DNA of 64,000 nucleotides from Liquorilactobacillus ghanensis DSM 18630. Its GTDB lineage: Bacteria > Bacillota > Bacilli > Lactobacillales > Lactobacillaceae. The stretch lies in contig NZ_AZGB01000018.1 in NCBI RefSeq assembly GCF_001435235.1, positions 174,829 to 238,828 on the forward strand. Direction: 5' to 3'. Every line of letters starts with the position of its first letter. Position 1 is the first letter of the stretch. Under the pieces are notes generated by a model. It saw only the letters and a list, made by a program, of their open reading frames with translations. It had not been told where the DNA came from and ran no database searches. Position numbers and translations under genes: made by a program. Below, one piece after another: positions 46,674-56,362 of this stretch.

Positions 46674-48050
46674 ATGGGGAAAACATTATTTGACAAACTT
46701 TGGGAAAAACACGTTATCAGCGGTCCTGCTGGCCAGCCACAATTAATTTATGTTGATTTGCACTTAGTTCACGAAGTTACCTCACCGCAAGCTTTTGAGG
46801 GCTTAAGAATCAATCATCGTCAAGTCCGGCGACCAGATAAGACATTTGCAACCATGGATCATAATGTTCCAACTAAAGATATTTTCAACATTCAAGATCA
46901 AATTTCCCGCAAACAAATTGAAACTTTGCAGCAAAACTGTCAGGAATTTGGGATTCGCTTGGCTGATATGGGCAATGCTGATCAAGGTATCGTTCATGTT
47001 ATCGGGCCACAGCTTGGATTGACTCAGCCTGGTCAAGTTGTAGTTTGCGGTGACTCACATACCGCGACTCATGGTGCTTTTGGTTCAATTGCTTTTGGAA
47101 TTGGAACTTCTGAAGTTGAACATGTTTTGGCTACCCAGACCATTTGGCAGCTCAAACCTAAAACCATGGGGATTCACCTGCATGGACAACTACAACCAGG
47201 TGTTGCTGCTAAAGATATCATTATGGCTTTAATTGCACAAAATGGCGTGGATTTCGGTACTGGTTATGCAGTTGAGTTCTTTGGAGATACTTTACAGCAG
47301 TTATCAATGGAAAATCGAATGACCATTTGTAACATGGCAATTGAAGGTGGAGCAAAAATGGGGATGATGCGCCCAGATCAAATTACTTTTGATTATCTGC
47401 GCGGCCGGAAATATGCTCCGCAAAATATGGCAAAAGCAATTGAATATTGGCAACAATTTTATACCGATGATGTTAGTGATTACGATCGTGTGATCGACTT
47501 TGATGTTAGTCAATTAGCACCATATGTTTCATGGGGAACAAATCCGGCTATGGCTGTCCCAGTGACCGGAAAATTGCCGGAAATTACCGATATGAACATT
47601 CAACGAGCTTACAATTACATGGATTTAAGCCCAGCCAGCAAAGCTACTGAAATCCCGATTCAATGGATCTTTATCGGTTCGTGTACTAATGGTCGCTTAG
47701 CTGATATAAAAGAAGCTGCTAAAGTTTTAAAGGGTAAAAAGATTGCTCCTAATGTTACTGCATGGATCGTCCCTGGTTCACGAGCCGTCAAAAATGCAGC
47801 TGAAAAACTTGGGTTAGATAAGATTTTCAAAGACGCTGGTTGCGAATGGCGTGATCCCGGTTGCTCTGCTTGTTTAGCAATGAATCCCGACAAGGTTCCA
47901 GCTGGCATTCACTGTGCCTCAACCACCAACCGTAATTTCGAGGGACGGCAGGGAAAAGATGCCCGCACACATTTAGCCAGCCCCGCAATGGTCGCAGCTG
48001 CTGCTATTTATGGTCATTTCATTGATATTCGCCAAAAGGAGGCAATTTAA
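46674..48050 (+). CDS. leuC: 3-isopropylmalate dehydratase large subunit
   Basis: Aconitase-like isomerase subunit; 458 aa. Iron-sulfur cysteines in GSCTNGR and [11 protein letters not shown], plus [13 protein letters not shown]. It starts 7 bp after leuB; its last codons carry the ribosome site for leuD. Confidence 0.97.
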   Translation: MGKTLFDKLWEKHVISGPAGQPQLIYVDLHLVHEVTSPQAFEGLRINHRQVRRPDKTFATMDHNVPTKDIFNIQDQISRKQIETLQQNCQEFGIRLADMGNADQGIVHVIGPQLGLTQPGQVVVCGDSHTATHGAFGSIAFGIGTSEVEHVLATQTIWQLKPKTMGIHLHGQLQPGVAAKDIIMALIAQNGVDFGTGYAVEFFGDTLQQLSMENRMTICNMAIEGGAKMGMMRPDQITFDYLRGRKYAPQNMAKAIEYWQQFYTDDVSDYDRVIDFDVSQLAPYVSWGTNPAMAVPVTGKLPEITDMNIQRAYNYMDLSPASKATEIPIQWIFIGSCTNGRLADIKEAAKVLKGKKIAPNVTAWIVPGSRAVKNAAEKLGLDKIFKDAGCEWRDPGCSACLAMNPDKVPAGIHCASTTNRNFEGRQGKDARTHLASPAMVAAAAIYGHFIDIRQKEAI

Positions 48051-48051
48051 T

Positions 48052-48636
48052 ATGGATGCAATTACAATTCATCAAGGAACCACTATCCCATTAATGAACA
48101 ATAACATTGATACCGATCAAATTATTCCCAAACAGTTTTTAAAAAATATTTTGAAGATTGGTTACGGTAAACATCTTTTTCATGATTGGCGTTACTTGGA
48201 TGATGGTACGCCTAATCCTGACTTTATCTTAAATGCACCTGAACGACAGCAAGCAACTATTTTGATCAGTGGCGATAATTTTGGCTGTGGATCTTCACGC
48301 GAGCACGCTGCTTGGGCATTGAAAGACTGGGGATTCAAAATAATTATTGCCGGTAGTTACAGTGACATTTTCTTTATGAATTGCACTAAAAATGGATTGT
48401 TGCCCATTATCCTACCTCAAGCCGCCCGACAACATTTAGCTAAATTAGCTCCAGATCAAGTAATTACCGTTGATTTGCCGCAGCAAAAAGTCAGTTGCCC
48501 AGATCAAACTTATTTCTTTAAAATCGATGCCACTTGGAAAAACAAATTTATTCAAGGGATCGATGATATCGATTTGACGCTGCAGCATGCTCAAGAAATT
48601 AATGATTTTGAACAAAATATTCCGACTTTTAACTAA
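48052..48636 (+). CDS. leuD: 3-isopropylmalate dehydratase small subunit
   Basis: 194 aa swivel subunit: [16 protein letters not shown] and [16 protein letters not shown] bind substrate. ATG 48052 is used because AAAAGGAGG lies about ten bases before it, inside leuC; the frame is open farther upstream. Confidence 0.96.
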   Translation: MDAITIHQGTTIPLMNNNIDTDQIIPKQFLKNILKIGYGKHLFHDWRYLDDGTPNPDFILNAPERQQATILISGDNFGCGSSREHAAWALKDWGFKIIIAGSYSDIFFMNCTKNGLLPIILPQAARQHLAKLAPDQVITVDLPQQKVSCPDQTYFFKIDATWKNKFIQGIDDIDLTLQHAQEINDFEQNIPTFN

Positions 48637-48658
48637 TTTAGAGGGGGAAAATTAATTT

Positions 48659-50008
48659 ATGGAAGAATCAGCTAATATTCAAAAAAGTACCTATTCAGCT
48701 CAAGCGCGGCAATTAAAGACCCGAATGGACCAAATTCAGCCAACTAAAACCTTTTATAAAATTTTCATCTTAGTCTCAGCCGGAATGTTTCTTGATGCAA
48801 TTGATGTTTATTTGGCTAGTGGGGTCAGCAGTTATTTACTTAAAACCGGTTGGTCAAACTTAAAATTTAATTCGATTTTTCTGTCAGTCGGATTTTTCGG
48901 TTTATTCCTTGGATCAGTTTTTGCTGGTTTAATTGGTGATTTTTTCGGACGCAAAAAAGCTTATCAGTTAAATTTATTAGTTTTCGGGTCTTTCACTCTG
49001 ATTGGAGCTTTTGCACCAAATATGTATTTCTTAATTGTCTGCCGTTTAATTGCTAGTATCGGGTTAGGTACTGAAATCGTTACTGGATTTTCAATGATCA
49101 ATGAATTTGCACCGATTAAAAGTCGTGGTCGCTGGTGTGCCTTAACGTCATTCATTGCCAACTGTGGTGCTCCCATTACGATGCTGTTATGCACGCTGCT
49201 GATTCCCCGCTTTTCTTGGCGGATCATGTTCGTACTTTCTGGTGCAGCTGCTTTAATTTTATGGTACTTTCGCCGAAACTTGCCGGAATCACCGCGTTGG
49301 AGTATTACCCACCAAAAATATCAAGCTGCTCAAACGGTAATTACCAAATTAGAAACTGAAATGACCGCCGCTGGAATTGCTAAAGCTCCGTTGCCCAACG
49401 AACAAAATGCTGAACAAGCCGCTCAGGACATTAATGCTCACTTTGGTCGTAATTTATTCGTGGCTATTTTCGCAGTTTCAGCCGCCATTGTCTGCCAATA
49501 TACCTTTACTTCTTGGGTACCAACTTTGTTAGTTAAACAAGGTATTAATATTGTTTCTTCGTTAGGCTTCACCACTGTTATGATGCTTGGTGCTCCAGTT
49601 GGCGCATTCTTGGGGTCTCAGCTAGTTGATCGAATTGGTCGAAAACCAACAATCGTCACGGCTTTTATTGCTGCGGCAGCCTTAGGCATGATTTACTCAC
49701 ATCAAAATAGTGCCCCAATGGTTATGTTTATCGGCTTTTTATTAACATCTTGCTTTTATATTTTAATGGCTTCGGTTGTCGGTGTTTATGTTTCTGAGCT
49801 ATTCACGACCAAATATCGTTTTCGTGGATCGGGAATTGCCAATGGTATCTCTAAATTAATTACCGTCGGCATGCCATTAGTCGTTTCTTGGCTGTTAAGT
49901 GTCTCAAACGCAAATATGATTTTTATTTTAATCAGTGCTTTTGCGATAATTGCCGGACTAATCGTTTTCTTCTTTGGCCCTGAAACTAATAATCAAATTT
50001 TGGAATAA
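48659..50008 (+). CDS. MFS transporter (sugar porter/AAHS-like) in the leu operon
   Basis: 449 aa, 12 hydrophobic segments and the MFS loop GDFFGRKKAYQ with a later repeat VDRIGRKPTIV. RGRWCALTSF, WRIMFVLSG and LPESPRW resemble the organic-acid and sugar-acid symporter groups. It begins 22 bp after leuD, with a GAGGGGG site, so it is under the leucine attenuator. Transport of a leucine-pathway keto acid or isopropylmalate is a plausible inference, not shown. Confidence 0.8.
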   Translation: MEESANIQKSTYSAQARQLKTRMDQIQPTKTFYKIFILVSAGMFLDAIDVYLASGVSSYLLKTGWSNLKFNSIFLSVGFFGLFLGSVFAGLIGDFFGRKKAYQLNLLVFGSFTLIGAFAPNMYFLIVCRLIASIGLGTEIVTGFSMINEFAPIKSRGRWCALTSFIANCGAPITMLLCTLLIPRFSWRIMFVLSGAAALILWYFRRNLPESPRWSITHQKYQAAQTVITKLETEMTAAGIAKAPLPNEQNAEQAAQDINAHFGRNLFVAIFAVSAAIVCQYTFTSWVPTLLVKQGINIVSSLGFTTVMMLGAPVGAFLGSQLVDRIGRKPTIVTAFIAAAALGMIYSHQNSAPMVMFIGFLLTSCFYILMASVVGVYVSELFTTKYRFRGSGIANGISKLITVGMPLVVSWLLSVSNANMIFILISAFAIIAGLIVFFFGPETNNQILE

Positions 50009-50049
50009 AAAAATTGGGAAAACTGTCAATTTTGATAGCTTTCCCAATT
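50006..50049 (-). terminator. Terminator, stronger on the minus strand
   Basis: AATTGGGAAA (50012-50021) pairs with TTTCCCAATT (50040-50049), with an inner stem; the A-run at 50007-50013 gives a T-tract on the minus strand, ending the decarboxylase unit. It directly follows the MFS stop on the plus strand. Confidence 0.7.
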
Positions 50050-50062
50050 CCTGTTTCATAAA

Positions 50063-50170
50063 TTATTTTGATGTTTTTGATTTTTGACTCCTGATCCTCG
50101 GTGGAAATAGCCAATTAACTAATATTCCCAAAAAAGCTCCATAAAAAACTCCACCCAATTTAGCTTTCAT
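50063..50170 (-). CDS. 35-aa membrane peptide translationally coupled to the decarboxylase gene
   Basis: The ATG overlaps the decarboxylase stop by one base (TGATG), and the frame ends at TAA 50063, just before the terminator. The product has one hydrophobic segment with small-residue packing (GGVFYGAFLGILVNWLFPP), then a basic tail (RIRSQKSKTSK). It is too short for usual calling. I do not recognise the family. Coupling suggests a role tied to the decarboxylase, such as anchoring it near the amine exchanger. Confidence 0.6.
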   Translation of the reverse strand: MKAKLGGVFYGAFLGILVNWLFPPRIRSQKSKTSK

Positions 50171-52293
50171 CAATTCCTACTTTCCGATTCATCCAGTACA
50201 TACACCTTAGCTGCCGCTGGATCATTCAATTGATAATACACTCCCTGAATTTCAGGTTCAAATCCTGGAAACTTTGCAGCAGCACCCAACAAAACTTCAA
50301 AATACTGCTGTGCAGCCGGCTGCCACCGTTCACCCGGTGCTACTACAAAAACACCAGGAGGATAAGGCAGCGCACCTTCCAGAGCAATCTTTCCTGCCGC
50401 CTGACTTAACAGACAAAGCCTACCATGATTACGTTTGAATTGTTGTTCAGCTGCTTGTGGTGACATCACATAATTAGGTTCGAAAGCAGCCGCTTGAAAT
50501 AACTGCTGTTGTAATTTAAATGTTTGATGAGCACGATAATATTCGTGCATCTCTTGGCATAATTGTTGTAACCCATAGCCTCTATAGCGCGCTTGATTGG
50601 CTTGATATAATTGTGGCAAAGCTTTAGTTACATCAGCATTTTTAAAATACAGCTGTTCAAATACCAGCAATTTTTCCAATAATTGCTGAAATTGCGGTTC
50701 ATCATCTCCTGGTGTTAGCAAAAATAATAGTGAATTCAAATCATCTTTCCCACGAATAATTCCATTTTCCATTAAAAATTCCGCAACTACTGCTCCAGGA
50801 ATTCCTTGTTTTTGATATACAGCATGCTGATAATCAATCCCTGGTGTGGTAATCGTTAATTTAAATGGATCCAACCGCACCTGACTAGCTGTTACGGACT
50901 GAAATCCATGCCACCTATCGACTGGATCAAGTTTCCAATAACTTATCTGGCTGGCTAATTCAGAAGTCGGAATTTCCTCCCAGGGACGACCATCGACTTG
51001 GGCTGGCACCCAAGGATGAAATAAGCGTGAACGTTTTAATAGTTCTTTACGCCACTTGATCCCGCGAACTAATAATTGCTGCCACCATTGCCGGTTCGCT
51101 GAACTAGCCGCCATTGCAGCATTAACTGTCAAAGAAGCATACAACGGATATGAATAACTCGATGTTACATATTTTAAATACGCATGATTGAAATGCTTAT
51201 GATCTACATAACGTTTCTGGCCCCTTAAATGACTATCTTTTTTTAAAATTTGTGAGACTTGCCCCATTCCCGCTTGCTGTTTATGGATCGATTGGGTTAC
51301 TAAGATTCCCGGATCTTGTGGTCGATAATCTCGATTTAATGGCGAAAGGTCGGCTAATAAAGAGGAGAATTGTTCATAACCGCCCCAGGCACAGTCAAAT
51401 AAAATATAATCACATAAGTGACCAATTTTTTTCAAAATCCAATCTGCCTGATAAAAAACTCCATCATAAGTTTCCAGTTGTAAAATGGCTACGCGAAATG
51501 GTCGTTTAGCCTTAGCTTTCAGGGGAGATTTCTTGGCAACTTCTTGTCGCAAATTTTTTTCTGAAAAAGCAGCCGGGTCAGTTTCACCGATCAAGCCTAA
51601 TGCATTGCGATCTGCCGGCAAATAAACCGGTACGGCGCCATTCATTAATAATGCACTATTATAAAGTGATTTATGATTATTACGATCAAATAAAACCACA
51701 TCACCCGGATTTAACAGCGCACTGACACAAATTGAATTTGCACTTGTGGTACCATTCGTACAAAAATAAACTTTATCTGCATGATAGGCCCGTGCTGCTT
51801 GCTGTTCAGCAGTTAAAGGAGCCCCATCGTGCGTCATCGTATCACCCAATTGAGCCACTGTATCACTAGTATCCGCAAATAAGAGATTTTTACCAAAAAA
51901 ACGATCAAAAACTACTCCCGCTGGATGTTTAGCATAAAACTTACCATTGTGATGTCCCGGAGTAGTAAAACTGATCGGTCTTTGATCAGCAAAATCAACC
52001 AAATCACTTAAAAAAGCCGGAACCATCTGCTTTACATATTGATCGGCTTGTTGGCGAATTAAAGAACGTGCTTGTTCTGGTGATTGGTCACGGTTGATTT
52101 TAATAATCGGTAGTGGCAATTGTGCTTGCCGTTTGAATCTTTCTATTTGTTGCAGTTGCTGCAAATCGCCCGCAGCTGCCACAATTGCAGCTAATTCCGC
52201 AGCTGCTGGTTGCGATTCCAAGGTCACTTTTTCCCATTCTGATGGCAGCAGCGGCCACAGCTTTTTTTCAGCGGCAATTTTCAAATATTTCAT
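50170..52293 (-). CDS. Ornithine/lysine/arginine-type decarboxylase (fold type I, PLP)
   Basis: 707 aa, matching the large inducible decarboxylases such as the ornithine decarboxylase of Lactobacillus. N-terminal wing domain (residues 1-100), then the PLP core: SFTTPGHHNGKFY, TNGTTSANSICV, DRNNHKSL, FDCAWGGYEQF and the Schiff-base Lys338 in TQSIHKQQAGMGQ. Decarboxylation with an antiporter consumes protons and gives acid resistance. Which amino acid is used cannot be read from sequence; ornithine is my favourite by length. The divergent APC permease at 52519 is the likely exchanger. Confidence 0.9.
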   Translation of the reverse strand: MKYLKIAAEKKLWPLLPSEWEKVTLESQPAAAELAAIVAAAGDLQQLQQIERFKRQAQLPLPIIKINRDQSPEQARSLIRQQADQYVKQMVPAFLSDLVDFADQRPISFTTPGHHNGKFYAKHPAGVVFDRFFGKNLLFADTSDTVAQLGDTMTHDGAPLTAEQQAARAYHADKVYFCTNGTTSANSICVSALLNPGDVVLFDRNNHKSLYNSALLMNGAVPVYLPADRNALGLIGETDPAAFSEKNLRQEVAKKSPLKAKAKRPFRVAILQLETYDGVFYQADWILKKIGHLCDYILFDCAWGGYEQFSSLLADLSPLNRDYRPQDPGILVTQSIHKQQAGMGQVSQILKKDSHLRGQKRYVDHKHFNHAYLKYVTSSYSYPLYASLTVNAAMAASSANRQWWQQLLVRGIKWRKELLKRSRLFHPWVPAQVDGRPWEEIPTSELASQISYWKLDPVDRWHGFQSVTASQVRLDPFKLTITTPGIDYQHAVYQKQGIPGAVVAEFLMENGIIRGKDDLNSLLFLLTPGDDEPQFQQLLEKLLVFEQLYFKNADVTKALPQLYQANQARYRGYGLQQLCQEMHEYYRAHQTFKLQQQLFQAAAFEPNYVMSPQAAEQQFKRNHGRLCLLSQAAGKIALEGALPYPPGVFVVAPGERWQPAAQQYFEVLLGAAAKFPGFEPEIQGVYYQLNDPAAAKVYVLDESESRN

Positions 52294-52373
52294 TTAGGAA
52301 TTCCTTTCTTTCATTGCTTTTCAAAAAAATTCTGTATTATTTCATCTTTATAGACTACAATTTAAAATTAGAT

Positions 52374-52391
52374 GTCAAAATTATTTTTGAC
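52374..52391. promoter_or_regulatory. Inverted repeat GTCAAAA-TTAT-TTTTGAC between divergent genes
   Basis: Perfect 7-bp arms between the decarboxylase and its divergent permease. On the minus strand the arm contains TTGACA, a -35-like box. It may be an operator shared by both genes. Confidence 0.45.
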
Positions 52392-52518
52392 TTCATTATA
52401 TAACGTGTAAGGATTGATACAAGTGGACTTAATTATCGCTAAAAATTTACATAAGCCGCCGAATAATTTGATTTAGTCTTAATTCAATTAAATCATTTAT
52501 TTTTGGAGGAATTTTTTT

Positions 52519-53961
52519 ATGCCTGATAATCTTTTACAGCCAAAAAAGCACTATATGAGCTGGCCGGTTATTGCCTTATTAGATTTTGTAACAATTATTA
52601 GTTTTGAAAACATTTTTTATCCATTTCAAAATCAAGGTCTTTCTGTTGTTATTTCATGGATTTTTTTACTATTTGCTTATGTTATCCCTTATGAATTGAT
52701 CGTCAGCCAGCTTAGTTTAACTTTTGATAATCAAAGCGGTGGCTTAGCGTCATGGGTCCGACGCGGTAGCAACGATACGCTGGGCTATTGGACTTCTTGG
52801 ATGTATTGGATTCAAAGTGTACCTTATATTGTCGATGTTTCTAATTCCGTCATCGTCTCATTTAGTTGGATGATCCTTGGAAATAATACGTTGGGTCAAA
52901 AGATGTCAACTTTTGAATTTGGTATGCTAACTTTTATTATTATTTTATTATTTATTCTGCTTGAAAACCTGATTAAAAATTCGCTTGAAGTTTTATCTTT
53001 AATCGGTGGTGGTGCAATGTTTATCATGTCAGTTCTGTTCGTTTTACTGGCCGGTTATGCCCTGTTGCATGGAGCCAAAATTGCAACACAACCGTTTAAT
53101 TTTCATGCTTTTTTACCACATTTCAGTCTTAAATATTTTTCAACGACCGGTTTATTGATTTTTGCTATGTCCGGTGCTGAATTAGCCGCACCATATATTG
53201 TTCAAATGCGCGACCCTAAACATGAATTTCCCAAAGCAATGTGGTTATTAGCAATTATGACCGCCTTCTTAACTATTTTTGGAACTTTATCTTTAGCGGT
53301 CTTCTTTAACGCTAACCATATTCCGCATGATTTTAAAATGAATGGACCTTACTATGCCTTTTCTTTGCTTGGACAAGAATTAGGGCTCGGTAAAATCTTG
53401 ATGTACTTATTTGCTGTCGTTCAAGCTATCTTCATGATGGCTCAATTAGCCGTTTTATTGGATGCTTCTAGTCGTGTTTTCGCTGGTGATGTTGCTGATA
53501 AATTTATGCCTAGTTGGCTAACTAAGAAAAATAAACAAGGTCGTCCGATCAATTCATATTTAATGACCACTGGACTTAGTTTGTTTTTACTGTTATTAAC
53601 CGGCACACTTCCCAATATTAACACCATTTATAATTGGTTGTTGAACATCAACGGGATCGTTTCACCATATAAAACCTGCTGGGTCTTCTTTTCATTTTTG
53701 GCTATTCGCTGGCGCCAAAAGGATTTTCATTCGGATTATATTTTTATCCGCAATCGAACCGGTGCACTGTTAGTTGGCGGCTGGTGCCTAGCCTTTACCT
53801 TTGTCTGCGCAACTTTAGGGTTTATTCCCCAAGAAGCTGCTTTTGGGACTAAGGCATTTAATCATCAACTGCTGCTAAACTTCATCACGGTCTTTATTTT
53901 ATTTGGGGTTGGCTTGCTGTTGCCGTTATTACGTAAACATGAACTTAAAAAGCAACGATAA
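52519..53961 (+). CDS. APC-family amino acid/amine antiporter
   Basis: 480 aa, 12 hydrophobic segments. The N-terminal KHYMSWPVIALLDFVTII, SGGLASWVRRG and YWIQSVPYIVDVSNSVIV blocks are nearly superimposable on the permease at 2668-4287. Divergent from the decarboxylase gene by ~225 bp, so it is probably the substrate/amine exchanger of the system. Good TTTGGAGG site before ATG. Confidence 0.88.
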   Translation: MPDNLLQPKKHYMSWPVIALLDFVTIISFENIFYPFQNQGLSVVISWIFLLFAYVIPYELIVSQLSLTFDNQSGGLASWVRRGSNDTLGYWTSWMYWIQSVPYIVDVSNSVIVSFSWMILGNNTLGQKMSTFEFGMLTFIIILLFILLENLIKNSLEVLSLIGGGAMFIMSVLFVLLAGYALLHGAKIATQPFNFHAFLPHFSLKYFSTTGLLIFAMSGAELAAPYIVQMRDPKHEFPKAMWLLAIMTAFLTIFGTLSLAVFFNANHIPHDFKMNGPYYAFSLLGQELGLGKILMYLFAVVQAIFMMAQLAVLLDASSRVFAGDVADKFMPSWLTKKNKQGRPINSYLMTTGLSLFLLLLTGTLPNINTIYNWLLNINGIVSPYKTCWVFFSFLAIRWRQKDFHSDYIFIRNRTGALLVGGWCLAFTFVCATLGFIPQEAAFGTKAFNHQLLLNFITVFILFGVGLLLPLLRKHELKKQR

Positions 53962-53977
53962 CTATTGACTAAAAAGC

Positions 53978-54019
53978 AAAATAGACTGCTCAAAAAATTA
54001 ATTTTGGGTAGTCTATTTT
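53978..54019 (+). terminator. Terminator after the antiporter gene
   Basis: AAAATAGACT pairs with AGTCTATTTT, and an inner CTCAAAA with TTTTGGG. The T-tail is part of the stem, so efficiency may be moderate. Confidence 0.6.
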
Positions 54020-54091
54020 AGTAGCTGCCGATTTTCATCAAGGACAGCTGCAACATTTTTTGATAGCGCTAACTTAATTGCTGTTAAAATG

Positions 54092-54119
54092 TTTTCAAAC
54101 CCCTTTTTGCTGGTATACT
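54092..54119 (+). promoter_or_regulatory. Extended -10 promoter of the histidine phosphatase gene
   Basis: TTTTCA (54092-54097), 16-bp spacer and TGGTATACT (extended -10, 54111-54119). Confidence 0.55.
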
Positions 54120-54147
54120 TAAGGCAAAAATAAGAGGAGGCCGCAAA

Positions 54148-54804
54148 ATGAGTCAATTTACATTATACTTAATTCGCCATGGTCAGACATACTACAATAT
54201 TTACAACAAACTTCAAGGCTGGAGCAATTCCCCCTTGACCGAAAAGGGCTGGCAAAACGCACGTGATGTTGGAGAAAAATTGAAAAACATCAAGTTTGAT
54301 GCAGCCTTTTGCAGTGATCTGCCCCGAGCTGAACAAACAGCCGTTGAAATTTTAAATCATAATCGGTTTGCGAAATTGAAAAAACCGACTGTTTCTCCAT
54401 TCTTTCGAGAAGAATTTTATGGTTACTTTGAAGGTACCGATATGAATCAAGCTTGGTATGTTGCTGGTGCTCCACATGGTGTTGCAACCTTCAAAGCAAT
54501 TGTTGAAAAATACTCAATCGGTCAGGCCAAAGATTTTCTCAAAGCAGCTGACCCGTTTCATCATGCCGAAAATAATCAAGAATATTGGAAACGAATGGAC
54601 CAAGGTCTGGAACTGATTAAACAAACTAAAACGATTCATGATGGAAGTAAGGTTCTATTAGTCAGCCATGGTAATACATTACTGAGTCTGGTTGAAAGAT
54701 TTGGTGCAGGAAAATTTGATGTTACCCAGCGACCAGCCAATGGCAGCCTAACTAAATTAGCCGTCAATGACCACCAGATTCAAGTGGTTTCCTTTAATCA
54801 ATAA
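54148..54804 (+). CDS. Histidine phosphatase family protein (phosphoglycerate mutase-like)
   Basis: 218 aa. N-terminal LIRHGQTYYN with phospho-acceptor His11, GWSNSPLTEKGWQNA and C-terminal SHGNTLLSL with the second His. Members dephosphorylate small molecules; the substrate is unknown. It stands alone between terminators. Confidence 0.9.
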   Translation: MSQFTLYLIRHGQTYYNIYNKLQGWSNSPLTEKGWQNARDVGEKLKNIKFDAAFCSDLPRAEQTAVEILNHNRFAKLKKPTVSPFFREEFYGYFEGTDMNQAWYVAGAPHGVATFKAIVEKYSIGQAKDFLKAADPFHHAENNQEYWKRMDQGLELIKQTKTIHDGSKVLLVSHGNTLLSLVERFGAGKFDVTQRPANGSLTKLAVNDHQIQVVSFNQ

Positions 54805-54936
54805 TTGCTAAGCGTAAATCAAGAATTATTTGACCGTCATCAAGCATTTCCTGGGAAATACTGCCGAATTAGTGTAAATATTTATGAAACTTGGAAATCC
54901 TTTGAAAAACGAATTTATCTATTAGTTCGAGAAACT

Positions 54937-54975
54937 AAAAAAAGCCCTGAAATATCATATCAGGACTTTCTTTTA
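54937..54975 (+). terminator. Bidirectional terminator
   Basis: CCTGA and TCAGG arms, flanked by a run of seven A on the left and CTTTCTTTTATT on the right. It ends the phosphatase transcript and probably, on the minus strand, the GPH transporter transcript. Confidence 0.7.
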
Positions 54976-55065
54976 TTACTGAGAAAGGGGAGCTTACCAA
55001 AAGTTCATCTTTACTAACTCACATTGTTAATAATATGCGCTTTTGCTTAATTATTAATCAGGAAT

Positions 55066-56322
55066 CTAGGACTCTTTTCCAATGTCTGGAATTGGTTTTA
55101 AGCAAATCAAGCTGAGACTAACCCCAATTGCCAAAACAACATAAAAGAATGGCCATTGTCCCATAGCTGTTTTGGTCCCTAGTTGTAATAACATCGGCGC
55201 AATCGCTGGTACAATTGTTTGCGGCAGACTATTTGCAACATTCATTATGCCAAAGTTTTTACCATTATCTCCATCTGGAGGAAGTACCCGAGTTACCAAG
55301 GCTGAATCAACTGCATTAAAGATTCCACCTGCCATGTTAGTTATAATAATTGCTACAATAACCATTGTGATGTTATTAGAAAATGCGTACATAAGTGTTC
55401 CCAACATCGCAATTAAGGCTGCAACATACATAAATATTTTTTGCTTTTTGAACTTATCAGACAATATTCCGCCCGCATAACTGGTTAAAGCACTCAATAC
55501 AGTAGCTACCATAGTAACTATTGAAAAAACACTGGCAACGTAAGCACTCGAAAGATGCATTTTATTAATCAACATTATGGTAATGTAACTAGCTCCGCCT
55601 GTACCTAAAGCATAAAAGAATTTGACTAATAATGCCCAAGTGAAACTAGGATATTTTTTAAAACTGGGATAAATTTGTCCTCTATCTTTTATTTCAGCCT
55701 CGGAACTATCTTTTCTAACTTCTGCTGGATTGTCTTTTAAAAGATAAACACTGATAAGCGCACCAATAATACCAATTGCGGCTAAAATAATATAGAATCC
55801 TAACTGACTGTGATTCCAAACAAAGTGGACAAACACATTTCCGATCATCACACCTGCTACCAGTGTCATACCATTAATCCCGGATAATGTTCCTCTTTTT
55901 TCTTCAGGACATTGATCGGGTATCAGAGCAGTAAATGCAGCTACGACGAAGTTATAAACTAATTGTAAAAGAACAAATATTGTCGCTACTTGCCATATTT
56001 GAGTAGATACACCCATCAGCACTATTAAAATTGATCCCAGTATAGAACCGATTAAAATCCATGTTCTTCTTTTACCAAATTTTGCCCGAGTTCGATCACC
56101 AATAAATCCACCTAAGGGATTAGCTATCAAAGAAATCAATGCCCCTATACTGGTAACTAACCCATAAGACTTAGTATATCCACTTGGATCAACACTTACC
56201 ATCTTTAGAGTCAACTGCATAACTGTCGTCATAAAGGCAGTCCACATACATGTGCTACCAATAAATAATGCCCAAGATAAGTTTTTGAACGGTGTAACAT
56301 TTTTATCAGTATTCTCATTCAT
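55066..56322 (-). CDS. GPH/MFS-type glycoside transporter
   Basis: 418 aa, 12 hydrophobic segments. FIGDRTRAKFGKRRTWILIG is the conserved loop of glycoside-pentoside-hexuronide/MFS carriers, and TALIPDQCPEEKRGTLSG and VTRVLPPDGDNGKNFGIMN are also family-like. It lies 40 bp after the GH3 glucosidase gene and probably imports that enzyme's glucoside substrate. Confidence 0.85.
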   Translation of the reverse strand: MNENTDKNVTPFKNLSWALFIGSTCMWTAFMTTVMQLTLKMVSVDPSGYTKSYGLVTSIGALISLIANPLGGFIGDRTRAKFGKRRTWILIGSILGSILIVLMGVSTQIWQVATIFVLLQLVYNFVVAAFTALIPDQCPEEKRGTLSGINGMTLVAGVMIGNVFVHFVWNHSQLGFYIILAAIGIIGALISVYLLKDNPAEVRKDSSEAEIKDRGQIYPSFKKYPSFTWALLVKFFYALGTGGASYITIMLINKMHLSSAYVASVFSIVTMVATVLSALTSYAGGILSDKFKKQKIFMYVAALIAMLGTLMYAFSNNITMVIVAIIITNMAGGIFNAVDSALVTRVLPPDGDNGKNFGIMNVANSLPQTIVPAIAPMLLQLGTKTAMGQWPFFYVVLAIGVSLSLICLKPIPDIGKES

Positions 56323-56362
56323 AATTACTTTTCTCCTTGTAATCCAGATTTATAAATCATTA

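Noticed and set aside
54805-55017. 70-codon ORF directly after the histidine phosphatase gene
   Set aside because: It starts at TTG without a ribosome site and runs through a bidirectional terminator.
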